64,000 nucleotides of DNA, from NCBI GenBank assembly GCA_001695595.3, contig MBPM02000040.1, forward strand, positions 248,001 to 312,000, written 5' to 3'. Below the pieces are notes generated by a model. It searched no databases. It was not told the origin of the DNA and was given only the letters and a program-made list of their open reading frames with translations. The translations under genes were made by a program, and so were the position numbers. Shown in pieces: positions 1 through 11,289 of this stretch. This stretch comes from Plasmopara viticola. Its lineage: Eukaryota; Oomycota; Peronosporomycetes; Peronosporales; Peronosporaceae. Position 1 is the stretch's first letter; each line of letters begins with the position of its first letter.

Positions 1-1076
1 ATGCCGTATTGGTCATAAATATCTTTGAGATTTACAAAGTCCTCCAGCTCCTGGTCGCACTGCAAATCTTGTCGAATAGCTACACTCTTTCTCTTCTTCG
101 CCGACTCGCTTAGTCCACTGAGCGTGCAATTGACATTGGGCAGTACAATGCACATGTTATCGTACTTGTCTAATTTAAGCAATAAAGCAACGTGTTTCTT
201 CAAGTGACGAATCTTGAGCTTTGCTGACGTCGTAAATAGCGTGCGCTCTAGCCTCGGAGCGTTTGGCTGCTCGTCTTCATGTAACAAAACGCGAAAGTGA
301 ACGCGATCGACCACTTCACTTGACGTTGTGGCAGCAGCGACCTTAAGCTTCTTACGAGCTGATTCTTCCTCAGAGACTGTTACTGACGACGAAGCGTTGT
401 CACAAGATGAGTTGCCATTAGGTGACCTGCGCTTATCGCCGACAGGTGGGGAGGCCAAACTTGACGGTGACGATGGATGCGATGATGAGCTCGACGTAGT
501 ACTCTCTGCCTTTCTTCGTCCTTGACGCCGTGTCACGGCTTGACTGAGTACGCCCATGCGCGTGCTTTCTGTGTAGGCATTGTTAAAATGTCGAGACCGG
601 TTGAGCTGCTCGATGATCTGGTTCTCATTGCGCTCAAACTCGGCCAAATTAGGATGAATTTTGCGAATTAGCGCATCAAAGTTGGCGTCGGGTCGCAGTG
701 AGCGCTTCGACGGAATGTGGATGCGACACGATGGACACTCACGCTTGCTCTGGCGAATGGCAGTGGAGATGCAGTTGCCACAGAAGCGGTGTAGACACTC
801 CATGACGACCATCGTCTCTTTGATGATACCCAAGCAAATGGGACACGTGAGGTCGGCATTGAGCTGTCGAACCGATAGGGTCTTGGTCGCATTCGGGTCT
901 GTAATGGGAGCCCGCGGTTGGCGATAGATTTCGAATAACGTACAATCATCCACCAATTCGATCTCCTCGTACTTTGAGCGCTGACTAATTTGACAGTTGG
1001 GCGTTCTAGCGACCAGATTGTCATAGTCCTCTCGAGTGAAGGTGTACGGGTTTTGCGGTGGACCCTCCTGCTCCAT
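1..1076 (-). CDS. RING1/RING2-like E3 ubiquitin ligase (PRC1 type), 3' end outside window
   Basis: Read on the minus strand from an ATG at 1076 and open to the window edge, giving about 358 residues. An in-frame TAA lies about 30 bases upstream of the ATG, which fixes the start. A C3HC4 RING finger occupies residues 78-117: CPICLG, then CLHRFCGNC, then CPSC, so all zinc ligands are present. A basic, serine-rich linker follows, and then a region resembling the RAWUL ubiquitin-like domain, ending at the edge with FVNLKDIYDQYG. This order (RING near the N-terminus, RAWUL at the C-terminus) is that of the RING1 subunit of Polycomb repressive complex 1, which monoubiquitinates histone H2A. The RING call is firm; the PRC1 role is inferred from architecture. 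No intron is visible in this part. The other ORFs overlapping this stretch are out-of-frame shadows. Confidence 0.85.
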   Translation of the reverse strand, partial: MEQEGPPQNPYTFTREDYDNLVARTPNCQISQRSKYEEIELVDDCTLFEIYRQPRAPITDPNATKTLSVRQLNADLTCPICLGIIKETMVVMECLHRFCGNCISTAIRQSKRECPSCRIHIPSKRSLRPDANFDALIRKIHPNLAEFERNENQIIEQLNRSRHFNNAYTESTRMGVLSQAVTRRQGRRKAESTTSSSSSHPSSPSSLASPPVGDKRRSPNGNSSCDNASSSVTVSEEESARKKLKVAAATTSSEVVDRVHFRVLLHEDEQPNAPRLERTLFTTSAKLKIRHLKKHVALLLKLDKYDNMCIVLPNVNCTLSGLSESAKKRKSVAIRQDLQCDQELEDFVNLKDIYDQYG

Positions 1077-3817
1077 GACGATATAGACGGCTAGTTGACT
1101 AGACTTTTAATGCTCATTAGATGTTAGAGGTAGCCTTCCATACAGCAGCCAATCAGATTACTGAGCGATATGTCCTAAAAAAATCGGGTTTGTTGAGCCT
1201 ATTGTTAAGATACTATAACGAGGCAAGAAACATCAGGAGATTCAATGGGAAAATTGTTAGTTGCTATTATATCAGATTCACGAAAGCTCTTAGTGTGGGC
1301 TAAATGAAGCTGTAGATCTCAGCGTGTCAAGAAAGCGGAAGCTTTAGACTCTACTTAGAAGAAATTATTCGGACAGCTCTTATGCCCGATCACTTTTACT
1401 TGTTTTTCCCGGCTGTCCTCGCACTTCTTAACTCGAGCTCAAGTACCTGATCTTCTTCACTTTTCGTTTAAAAGAAAGTTCCTGCTGTCGTCGTTAGTTT
1501 TCTACGAAGTATTGCTGACCACCGCCAAGCCATCGCCGCCACCGCACGCAACCCCCCTTTAGGGCTTACAGCTGCCTACAATATGCTGTTGCCTACCGTT
1601 ACGCGGACTCTTCTCGCAAAAGACTTTAGCTTCGTAGTATCCCATCTATAGTAGCCTGTACATTGCGTTAATGAGCCGAATGTCTCACTGCTGTCATGTA
1701 GTACGTGCGCTTAGATACTAGAACGCTTAGTAGACTGTTTAATACAAGGACGCTTAACTAACTCTTTGATATTGTTGGCGTTATCACATTCCTAGTAGTC
1801 GGTATAGACTGCTTGACGCTAACGTGGGAAGAAGTCCTTTTTTTTACTTCTCTGCCAAGGCATCCTTATACTGCAGTGCTATCTTTCTTCTGGCCATGCT
1901 GATCACGCGCTTACTTTAAGGCCCATCACGAGATATTGTGTGATGTCCTTACTCTCACCATAGTCGTTTTGTCTAGCTGCGCCTACTTAGTGACTTCTTA
2001 CCGTTAAAACTCGGCTTCGGCGCAACCATCGTCATTTTCACGGACCAGTTTGGCCGCGCAGCCCTGTCAGACAAATGCGGAAGGGCAACAACGACAGCTT
2101 CGTCAGGCAAGGCAACAACGAGCTGCTCTTAGGTAGACAAGCAGGTGCCTGATGACTCTGATTAAAAGCAAAACAGCAAGGTTTTTGGCGGACTTAATGC
2201 TGCGCTTGCAGCCGCACCTACATCAGGGAGCACAAAAACTGTATAATGATTTGGATCTCGGCTGTTTGGCTTACTGCGGAGTATAGGCAGGATGCAATTT
2301 TGGGTATTCTGGTCTCAGGTATTCAAGTTGCGGTGTCTTGTTCGCTTCCGAGATGTTCAGCTGTACGCACATCGTTGCATTTAAATGTGTGCACGTAAGA
2401 CAATGCATTGCTCAATTGGGCATTTGTGACGTCGCGTTACAACTTACGAATACTCTAAATACGATCAATAGTACTGTATCGATCTGATCTGGCTTCAAAG
2501 GTGTGTATAGTTAGGCAATTTATGAATCATGCGCTTGAAACTCTCAAGTAAATATATATAATCTCGCTAATATAATAGTGTCGACTGCACTTTAGATCTG
2601 ACCTCTAGCTAGATACGGTTATTGATTAATACCAGCAGCTAAAACTTCATCTGTGAAGGCATCACATCCCATTTGTTTTTGTTATATAGACTGCTCGACT
2701 CAACGATTAAGAGCATGATCCAAGACGCTGTCCCTGACCACATTCCTGAATGAAAGACTGTACAGCTCTCGCAATACAATACAATTGGGAGAAAAGGGAG
2801 GAAATGTACAGAGCGAAAAGGGCTAGCTCCTTGCTAGCTCTAAGTTGAGCTCGAAGTCGCGCAAGCTCTTGTCCATTGATTACCAATTTCGCCCAAACCT
2901 CTTTGATATTCATCTAGATAGAGAATTTGGTGCGAGACTTTCCCTAAGTATTGATCCTTAAGATGGTGAAAAGGATGAATTTAAGGATAGAATGAAGAAG
3001 AATGAGTACTTCGTTTGACTTTCTCACAAAACGGAAGACTCACGCACGTTGAGAGAAACAAACTCATTAAACTTTTATTTAGAACGTGACAGAGAGTCAG
3101 CAGTCCAAGGAAGAATTCATCAAGGGGAGTCTTATCTAAGCTAACGGCACACGAACACGCGGCCAGTATACAAGTTAAAAGTTTAGCTTAAGTCAAATCC
3201 TGACAGCCAGGTGTACAGATCTTATGAAATAACGCGGCAATCAGCGCGAACCATCCCAAAGCGGTAAATTGATGGATTCGTACGATAAGATCACCTGTCT
3301 CCAGTCCCGCTACAATATTGACTTCAATAGTGCGACCAAGTTCGTTGATGTTATGCTTCCAAGTGACGAATTTCAAGCTGCTGCTATACACAAGGCCATT
3401 AGCAATATTTTTAGTTAATCTTGCTCCGAGCGTACGCGCTGAACTTTAAAAGTTCAAGCGCTTACGTTGACGTTGTTGCCGCCACAGAATTACAGCTACT
3501 CCCTTCTCCATTTACAAAGCAACTTACACTTCACTGTTTTCCCCGAATAGACACAGTGAAGACCTCTATAAGTTTTAGTCAATTGGCACCATTTGTGCTC
3601 ACAGCACTTGACAATATGACGAAGAAATTACGTTTTATCGCATAGCAAACAAATCTTATAGAAGACTGCGCCTTAAAAGAGTTTTGCTGAGTGTAAACGA
3701 GTGGACTTTACCCGAATAAATCAATAACAGCGACTTCTCTCTGACCACCAATTGGTTGCTATACAAAACAGAGCTCTACGATGAAGAATCTATCCACACC
3801 AGCAAACACTGCTGACT
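1077..3817. other. Gene-poor stretch, no recognisable gene
   Basis: Only short ORFs with no recognisable motifs occur here, for example minus-strand ORFs of 68 codons (2707-2913) and 67 codons (3188-3391). The second has a hydrophobic stretch (FTALGWFALIAAL), but an in-frame stop shortly upstream and no acceptable start. The base composition resembles decayed repeat DNA. I see no RNA gene, array or intact mobile element. Confidence 0.5.
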
Positions 3818-3849
3818 TTGGAGGGCGCTACATCAGGTGCAGTAACGTA

Positions 3850-4330
3850 TTTACGAGCACAATGGGCTAGCCCTGTGCACATTCCATCAGGCAGGTCCGA
3901 AATGCGAATGGCTCGCTTTTGTTGGACCATTTTCACCACAACTGGTGGTTACATCAACCTGTGGTTCTCGCAACAAATGTACAGCAACAGACATTTAAAG
4001 ACATCATGGTGAGGCTGCAAGAACGCCATAATACATTACCATGCAAGTAGCAACAGCTGCTTGAACAATTCTTGGTTAGACTGGCTACCGATCCAGAGGC
4101 GTCAGCGCAGGATCCAAGAACTTTGCGTGATCGCGGAAGACCGAAAATTACAACAAGTACAAGGAGAGACCCGTCGGCATTCGAATATGTTGAACAAACT
4201 GACTTAAATGGGTAGAAAAGCCAAGAATAATATGCTGTAGACAATGCAATGAAGAAGGCCACAACAGACGCACTTGTCTTCTGAGGCAACAACACCAATC
4301 GCAATAGAGAGAATGATCCCGAGGTACGAT
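3850..4330 (+). pseudogene. MULE-type transposase relic, C-terminal zinc-knuckle tail
   Basis: Two adjacent reading frames give the tail of a Mutator-like (MULE) transposase as often seen in oomycete genomes. Around 4130-4200 one frame reads GRPKITTSTRRDPSAFEYV, a basic GRP linker. After a frame change, 4232-4280 reads CRQCNEEGHNRRTC, a CX2CX4HX4C zinc knuckle. Stops and frame changes upstream mean no working protein. The DDE catalytic part is not recognisable here. The MULE family is inferred from the GRP plus GHNRRTC tail; other zinc-knuckle elements cannot be excluded. Confidence 0.55.
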
Positions 4331-5025
4331 TGAATAATAAATGACAGGCTCGAAAGTTTATAAACGTCTTTTTATCATTCTGTAGCGACATTTGCTCAGT
4401 ATCATTAACGCTTCGTTGTCTGCCAATTCAACGGAAGGATACAACAAACGACCTGGTTGCATCCAATAAAGCGCCATGAATGCATAATTTACGCGACAGT
4501 CCCCGAGAGGGTTTGCCTCTCAGGAGGTTGGTCAAATGAGAGTGCCTCTCTTTTGGCACGACTTTCTGCGGGAAATGCCAACTAAATTCTCCTAAAGTCT
4601 AGTTTCAAAACAGTAGAAAATCATTCGAGATTGACTCATGAAGCATGCTGAAAAATGTCTGGTTTTCGCTCCATTAAAGATCGAGAACATCTCATGGGAG
4701 GAAAGTAGCACCAGCGCATCTTACTTTCGGAAGTTTCAAGTAATGGCTGACTACTGAAAGCTTTGATTTAATTGGTCAAAGTAGGGGGGGTGGCTATACC
4801 TGAATGGTGTGTGTGGCTATACTGGTGGCATTAATTAATCAAAGTTGATTCATTTGTGCTTTTGAGAGTCATGAGATGGTTCATTTAAGAAACGTAAGGC
4901 TCAAAGATTCGTGAGCCATATTGATGACTGCAAACTCATCACTTAGGCTCACAAAAGTGGAGCCTTAGCGCGCATCCTGCACAGTGCGTGCCATTTACTA
5001 ATGGGTGGCCTAGTGTCAACATCGC
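4331..5025. other. Intergenic, probable repeat remnants
   Basis: No ORF of interest. A T-rich and G-run segment near 4770-4800 (an ATTGGTCAAAG stretch followed by a G7 run) resembles one beside the second MULE relic near 12936-12951, and may be part of an old terminal repeat. Confidence 0.35.
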
Positions 5026-5232
5026 TGTTGGGAGAAGCACTGCCGTTGGTCCGTCACTTGGTGGTCGTCAACCCATAATAGTTGACGACGACCAAGTGAC
5101 GGGACAACTGATGCGACATGATGGAGTATGTATGTTCTTAAACAGACAGGCGAAGCTTCTCGAACGTTATGCACACCGCATTCAAGATAACAGTGTGATT
5201 AAAATACTTTCCAATTTACCATCTACTTAGCA
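5026..5232 (+). repeat. Copia-1 5' LTR
   Basis: Starts TGTTGGGAG and ends TTAGCA, the usual TG..CA form, giving 207 bp. The primer site begins two bases later. The first 55 bp match the 3' copy starting at 9996 (TGCTGGGAG). Near 5055-5105 it holds an inverted repeat: GTCACTTGGTGGTCGTCAAC and its near-perfect complement, one mismatch, separated by 10 bases. Confidence 0.7.
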
Positions 5233-5234
5233 GA

Positions 5235-5249
5235 TTATGAGCCCAATCC
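5235..5249 (+). promoter_or_regulatory. Copia-1 primer-binding site (initiator tRNA-Met half-molecule type)
   Basis: TTATGAGCCCAATCC follows the LTR end by two bases. TTATGAGCCC is the exact complement of GGGCUCAUAA, the anticodon arm and loop of eukaryotic initiator tRNA-Met. Priming by an internal tRNA-iMet sequence, not the tRNA 3' end, is known for Drosophila copia and Ty5-like elements. Confidence 0.6.
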
Positions 5250-5277
5250 TTACCTGACTTGTGTGAAGAAGGCGAGA

Positions 5278-5805
5278 ATGATGAAAAAATCCGACGACCT
5301 GCTTGAAATCGACAGCTGTTACCACTGGAAATGTTATGTGAAGATGACACTCGCGCGGAAGGGCCTCCAGGATCATATTCTGGAAATGATGTCAGAGGAC
5401 GAGACGACGGTCGATTGGAAGGTCAAGGACATGAAAGCGTACGCCATCATCGCACAAGGGATTGAGGCTAAGCACCAGTCCAAGATTCGCCATGTACGCA
5501 CTGCAAAAAAGGTTTGGGATGCTCTGCGAGACTACTTCAATAAACGCAACCTTCAGAACCGAGTCGCACTTACGCGGCGACTGCACGAGTTTCGTATGGA
5601 AGAGGCCAACCGTATGGTTAGCCACCTCGACCGTTTTGACGAGCTTGTACTAAGCATAAAGGCGGTTGTTGATGTGATGAATGAAGCTCGCCAGATGACT
5701 CTTCTGCCGGGTAGCTTGCCGATTGAGTATGAAATGTTGGTGGCGATCATCGAGAACTCTGTTGGTGTGACGATGGTCGATGTCAAGGTGAAGCTCCTGA
5801 AATAG
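5278..5805 (+). pseudogene. Copia-1 gag (UBN2/Retrotran_gag type), truncated by a stop
   Basis: The first ATG is at 5278, giving about 175 residues. The sequence has the usual copia Gag features: YHWKCYVKMTLARKGL near the N-terminus, then KVWDALRDYF and a long helical region. The reading frame stops at a TAG (5803-5805) where the Gag of Copia-3 continues. Past the stop, the zinc knuckle (CHCCHKVGHKQLDC, about 5930-5975) is still readable in the downstream sequence. Confidence 0.75.
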
Positions 5806-6035
5806 TAAAACCAAAAAGTCGCTGAGGGTACTTTTTGAGTCGGTCGTGTTCATGGTCGCGGACGTAGCACACGCCAACAACGCAATAGAGGGGACAATAT
5901 AAAGAAGAAGCAACCGTTCCGTTGCAAATGTCATTGCTGTCACAAAGTGGGACACAAGCAGCTTGATTGCCCCTCAGGCAATAAGGACAACGGAAAAGAG
6001 ATGGCATTCACGGTATACACAGGAGAAAATGAAGG

Positions 6036-9000
6036 ATGGTTAATGGAAATGCGGAGCCTCGTCTCATATGACACCTTCCAAAGAAGTTTACAATGAGTAC
6101 CATGATTTAAAACATCCTATCCCAGTATGTGTAGCGGATGGTGCTGGAATGAATGCCATCGGCCAGGAAGTGTTCGGTTTTGCTATGGTAATGGAACAAC
6201 GGTGACCATGCGAGATGTGGTCCACATCCCAAAGCTGGACAGACGGCTGCTGTCCATATCCAACACGGGCATGACGTTCGCTTTGGTGAGACTCATTGTG
6301 AGATTTACAAAGGTAATGAGCTTATAATCTCGGTCAAACGCAATGGAACAGTGTACACGCTGGCAATGGAGCACGAGAAGGCGGTGTTGGTGACGCATGA
6401 GAACAAAATTGACGAGTTGAAGATGTGGCACGCAAGAACTGGCCACACGAGCTACAACGACTACGAGAAGATGCAAACAGCCACCGTGACGACGGCCGTA
6501 TACGGAAAAATGTGTGGTGGATGCCTTCGAGGCAAGATAACTGTGGCTAGCTTTTCCAAAGAGTTAAAAAAGAAGATAACGCAACCGTTGCAACTTGTCC
6601 ACTCAGACGTCATGGGATCACTGAAAACAAAAATCACTGGCGGTCACGACCTTCCTTGACAATTATTCTGGACTTATTTGTGTATTATTATAGGCGAAGG
6701 TGAAGTATCATCGAGTACAAATTTGAGATGGAGCAACAGTGTGGAACGACGATCAAAGTCCTGCTTACTGATAACGGTGGCGAATACAAGAACAAGCGAC
6801 TGACAGCGTTCTGTAAAAAAATGGATTTTGCATCAGAAGACTGTGCCATACAGCCCGCAGCAGAATGGCGTCGCGGAGCGCATGAATCGGAAGATTGTGG
6901 AGAAAGCCAGAAGCATGATGCACTACAAATGTGTAGCTACGAAGTGGTTGGCCGAAGCCGTGAACACGGCAGTGTACATAATCAATCGGAGCACAAACAG
7001 CAACAGCAAGACCATGACCCCGTTTGAGTTGTGCTTCAAAATGATACCAAGCTACATCATCTGCGCGTGTTTCGATCGTTAGGTCATGCACATATCGATG
7101 ACTTCAAGCGCACGAAGTTCGATGCGAAGAGCTATCGCTGCATGCTGTTAGGGTATGCATCCAACACGAAGGGGTACGAGGTACTCGATCATGAGACAGA
7201 CACTGTCAAAGTGAGTCGAACAATCTTACTTGATAAAAAAGAGGTAGGCGGCATATATGAAGACAACACAGGCAGAGCAGTGACGACATCACTAGTGTTG
7301 TCGTCATCAAGTCTAAGGACGATGAAGTGGTGGACTGAGTACCTAATGATCTACATGATGTCAATGGTGATGTGGTGATGGAAGAAGAACCGGCCGACAA
7401 CTATGTTGAGATGAGCACACCGAATGATAGTCATAAAATAGTTGATAATGAACCACGTGGATACATGGATATCCGACACCAGGAGAACCTGCAACAGATC
7501 CAACAAGAACCTCACCATCGAGAACTTTGCTATAACGGCACGTCGACTCCAACGCGATGGTTTTCCGACGTCATGTCGGAGTTACCCAGAGTTCCAACGA
7601 CGTATTCTTGCTGACGTGGTCAGTGGGAGAGATGGACCTGTGCAACGAGAGAGATTGAAAAATGCACCAAGGATTGAACAACCAAACCCACTCATGATTG
7701 AAGGTGGTGTGGAGGACAATAAGGGAGGTGACATCGTTGTGTACGATGAGAACAACGACAACAGTGGGAGTAAAAACAATGAAAGACCAGCCAAACGTTC
7801 ACGATTGGATAGTAATCCGGCTTTGATGGCAGCGGTTGCCATGGCAGCACGAGATCTTCCACAATCGCCCGAGAGGCAGCGAACGGGCATAAGAGCCAAC
7901 ACTGGAAATAAGGCATTGAGAACGATTTTGAGGCACACGAGCGAAACAAGACATGAACACCCATCAAGCGCCAGCCAGAAATAAAGACTGTTGGCTGCAA
8001 GTGGGCCTGGGCAAAAACGACTGATGGACGATACAAAGCGCGAATAGTAGGATATTCAGTGTGGACTTCTTTGAGTCATATGCAGTAGTAGCCAACATGA
8101 ACTTCATTAGGATACTATTATTAGTGTGCTGTGCGGCGGAATATATCTTAGACCGAGTCGATGTCGACAGTACTTATCTCAACGCAGACCTTGATGAAGA
8201 GGTGTACCTTGAGCCACCGAAGGGAATGAACATCGAGAGAGGAAACGTTCTCAAGCTCAACCGTGGACTTTACGGACTGAAGCAAGCTGCAAGCGCCGAT
8301 AGCACCCGATATCGTACAATGTAAAAAAGTCTGGAACAAAGAACGCCTACTTCACCATGAAATCTAATGGGTCCATTAACAAATGCATTGTCGAATTCGC
8401 CGCCGTCCACTCGTCAAGGAGCGAGCGGCACTAAACATATTTGTAAGTGGCACTAGGGTTCCTACGAATGTTCGGTGTGGACTTCTTTGGTTCATGTGCA
8501 GCAGTAGTCAACATGAACTCCATTAGGATACTATTATCAGTGTGCTGTGCGGCGGGACATATCTTAGACCGAGTCGATGTCGACAGTACTTATCTCAACG
8601 CAGACCTTGATAAAGAGGTGTACCTTGAGCCACCAAAGGGAATAAACATCGAGAGAGGAAACGTTCTCAAGCTCTTTACGGACTGAAGCAAGCTGCAAGC
8701 GCCGACAGCTCGCGACATCGTACCATGTAAAAATAGTCTGGAGAAGAGAACACCTTCTTCACCATGTGTCCCACATCACATCAATATTACAAGTGTTGTA
8801 ATCACGATACCAGTGTGGATTTCGCGCCCAAGCACCAACTGGCATATCAATGACCCCACATATACATGTGGATGCTGAGCAAAAAGAGACTGTGTGATAT
8901 ACTGTGAGTTCTGTCAGAGATAAGAGATAAAAAATGCTAAACTAGGATAACCAGCAGACCACACTTTTTCATGAAATCAACTACACTTTCGTCAGCAAAG

Positions 9001-9960
9001 CCGTCGCATGTGATGGTGATAAGTGCATCGACAAGAAGAAAGACAGTCACAACTGGGCGTATGTGTGTCTCTATGACAGTGGCTGCGAGGTCACAAAGCC
9101 TTATCCAGGACATCAAGAATGCAATAGGTCAGCGCTTTTAAATAAATGATCTCGGTCCAGCAAAACGACTACTCGGGATCGGTATAAACTACAACCGTAA
9201 GAAGCGATAAATGTATATCGCATAACGAAACTACTGCATGAGACCGACCTACAGCCAACCCATGTGACATAAGTACCAAGTTGTCAGGCGATGACAGCCC
9301 AAAGACGAGAAGCCATGAGTCAAATCTCATACCGCCAATTACTTGGACGGCTAATGTTCACCACGAGACCCGATGCATCGTTTTCATTGAGTCAATTGGG
9401 ATGATTCGCTCAGGCACTCAACGATGGAAGGCACTGATCAAGGTACTGCGCTACCTCCTTACGACGAGTACACTACAGTTGTCGACCCAATTAACTACAG
9501 CTCACTGCGTATAGTGACGCCGATTGGAGAGGTAATAAAGACAATCAGCGCTCGGTGTCTGGTGTCCTTTTGATACTCAACGGTGGATCTGTAGCATTCA
9601 AGTCGAAGTATCAGCGTACTGTAGCGTTGAGTACTTCTGAAGCCGAAAATATGGCGTTGAGTTTATGCACCCAAAAAGTGCTGTGGGCACTTATGATGAT
9701 GTCAGACCTCTGATACGCACATAATTTTCCACCTGGCATCTATGAATACAATCAAAGAGCGATCGCACTCGCCGCGAACAATGGAATTCACGCACACACG
9801 AAACACGTGGATTTTCGACAGCACTTTATCCGAGAGAAAGTCACATCAGGTGAGATCAAGGTAGCCTACAAGGAATCGCTTTGCAACTGGCAGACATCCT
9901 CACGAAGGCACTCGGCACCAAGCGATTCGAGTATCTTCGTAATGGCATGAGCATCACAGC
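6036..9960 (+). pseudogene. Copia-1 pol remains (protease, integrase, RT, RNase H)
   Basis: Fragments in shifting frames: protease GASSHMTPSK near 6045; integrase zinc-binding region MWHARTGH..CGGC near 6423-6530; integrase core HSDVMGS (6600), TDNGGEYK (6770) and [12 protein letters not shown] (6850); the integrase-RT linker 7030-7980; RT with LNADLDEEVYLEPP and GLYGLKQA (8160-8300); RNase H with VALSTSEAENMALS near 9620 and HTKHVDFRQHFIREKV near 9800. No frame carries more than about 180 codons. It is dead as an autonomous element. Confidence 0.8.
8060..8745 (+). repeat. Direct duplication inside Copia-1 reverse transcriptase
   Basis: A segment of roughly 275 bp at 8060-8340 recurs at 8476-8745, offset about 416 bp, both starting TGTGGACTTCTTTG. 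The copies differ by scattered substitutions and a small deletion near the end, where the second lacks part of the GLYGLKQA coding stretch. The duplication happened before or during decay of the element. Confidence 0.75.
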
Positions 9961-9995
9961 AAGCGAGCCGAGGGAGCAACAACAGTGAGTGGGAA

Positions 9996-10052
9996 TGCTG
10001 GGAGGAGCACTGTCGTTGGTCCGTCACTTGGTGGTCGTCAACCCATAATGGG
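9996..10052 (+). repeat. Copia-1 3' LTR, first part only
   Basis: Begins TGCTGGGAGGAGCACTG directly after a purine-rich GAGTGGGAA (polypurine tract) and matches the start of the 5' LTR for about 55 bases, to CCCATAAT. Downstream sequence does not match, so the LTR is truncated. Confidence 0.65.
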
Positions 10053-11289
10053 TTTTATTGCTGTAGCGCTCGACTGATGAAATAATGTAATAAAAAAGCG
10101 TTGCTAGCAACGCTGATCGGTCTGCCTCGTCGGATAAAAAAGTACTTTCTTGAGAGTGTTGTCAAAAGCGTTCTAGTGCAGGACTTTCCAACATCACCGA
10201 TGTTCTTTCTCCAAAGATCGGGCAAACCATCGTTCGACCCGCACAGCCAGTAGTACATAATTCCATCGGGCAAACTCTTCATATGGCTCGGACCAAAGAT
10301 TGCAGCACGAATCTGCCGTCAGAACTCGGTAAAAATCTGACATCCTGAATAGTACCTAAAAAGGTTGAGCTCCCTATCCAGATCTTAATCATACACGCAA
10401 GCTTGCAAGCTATGTCGTTATCGACGTGCCATTCTTCCCGCTTCAGACACTTACACATGTAATCGCATTAATTTTGGCTCTACGTCCTGGTAATCTGGTA
10501 AAGCTGAAAATAAACCATCGATACCACGCGCTGCCTATACGCCCATTTTGGACAATGGTGGTTCAAAATACTCAATTTTGCTTGCTATACGCTGTACAAG
10601 TATCGAGATTGTCAGCTGTAAGCTCTACACAAATCTTCATTTTCAGATTCAAACGAACGCGTATTAGTGCTCCGATAGCTCAAACAACGCGTCATCCTTC
10701 GCATATGGTGCGACAGACAGCACCATCAGTTTACATTAAGACCTGACAATTACAATTTGCAAGTTTTCCTTACCTATCAACTTCCTCACAGTCCACGGCA
10801 GTAATTTTGCAGCTTTTACCGAATCATTCAGTGCAAAATATCAAGGTATTCTTGCGGCTTAATTATTTACTGACTCAGCCTCAACCTCAACCTCTAAATC
10901 GCCATCTAGCCATTTAGCTTTCCTTTACATCGCTTTATCTATTACAATTGCACGCAATTTACGATTCACCACTATGCCTCTATACTATTCAAATAAGTGC
11001 AGACTGCAAAAAACGTAATTTGACACAAATATTACGCTTTGGCACATCGTATTGTATCCAGGCATATGGCTCAACACTCAAATTGGCTCAGAGCTCTCAC
11101 AACACGACTTGAAATCTTGTGCTTTTAGCTTACATGCAATTGAAGCTTTGAAAATATCAGGAGCTTAATCAGAACCTCTTCTAGCAATCCAAACCATGCA
11201 TCATTTGTATCCATGGACAGTGATTTCTGATATTGTTTCAAAGCCTAGAAAACTGCGTTAAATTCGCAGTATATCCCGGTTCCTGCAAG
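10053..11289. other. Intergenic, no recognisable gene
   Basis: A/T-rich, with short ORFs only: a 75-codon minus-strand ORF at 10055-10282 and a 106-codon plus-strand ORF at 10426-10746. Neither shows a motif I recognise. Probably decayed repeat DNA. Confidence 0.45.

Larger units (their letters stand above)
5026..10052 (+). mobile_element. Copia-1: decayed Ty1/copia LTR retrotransposon
   Basis: The element runs left to right in Copia order: 5' LTR, tRNA primer site, gag, zinc knuckle, protease, integrase, reverse transcriptase, RNase H, polypurine stretch, start of the 3' LTR. Every domain is found but in different frames, with many stops and frameshifts and an internal duplication in the reverse transcriptase. 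The 3' LTR is cut off about 55 bp after its start (9996), at the point where the two LTRs stop matching. Its protein signatures ([11 protein letters not shown]; protease GASSHMT) resemble those of Copia-3 more than those of Copia-2 and Copia-4. It is an old, dead insertion. Confidence 0.85.

Noticed and set aside
668..1024. 118-codon minus-strand ORF overlapping the RING gene
   Set aside because: It is a frame-shifted shadow; the correct frame keeps all RING zinc ligands and the in-frame stop upstream.
10055..10282. 75-codon minus-strand ORF after the truncated Copia-1 LTR
   Set aside because: Protein-like composition but no motif, no partner exon and competing frames; not supported as a gene.
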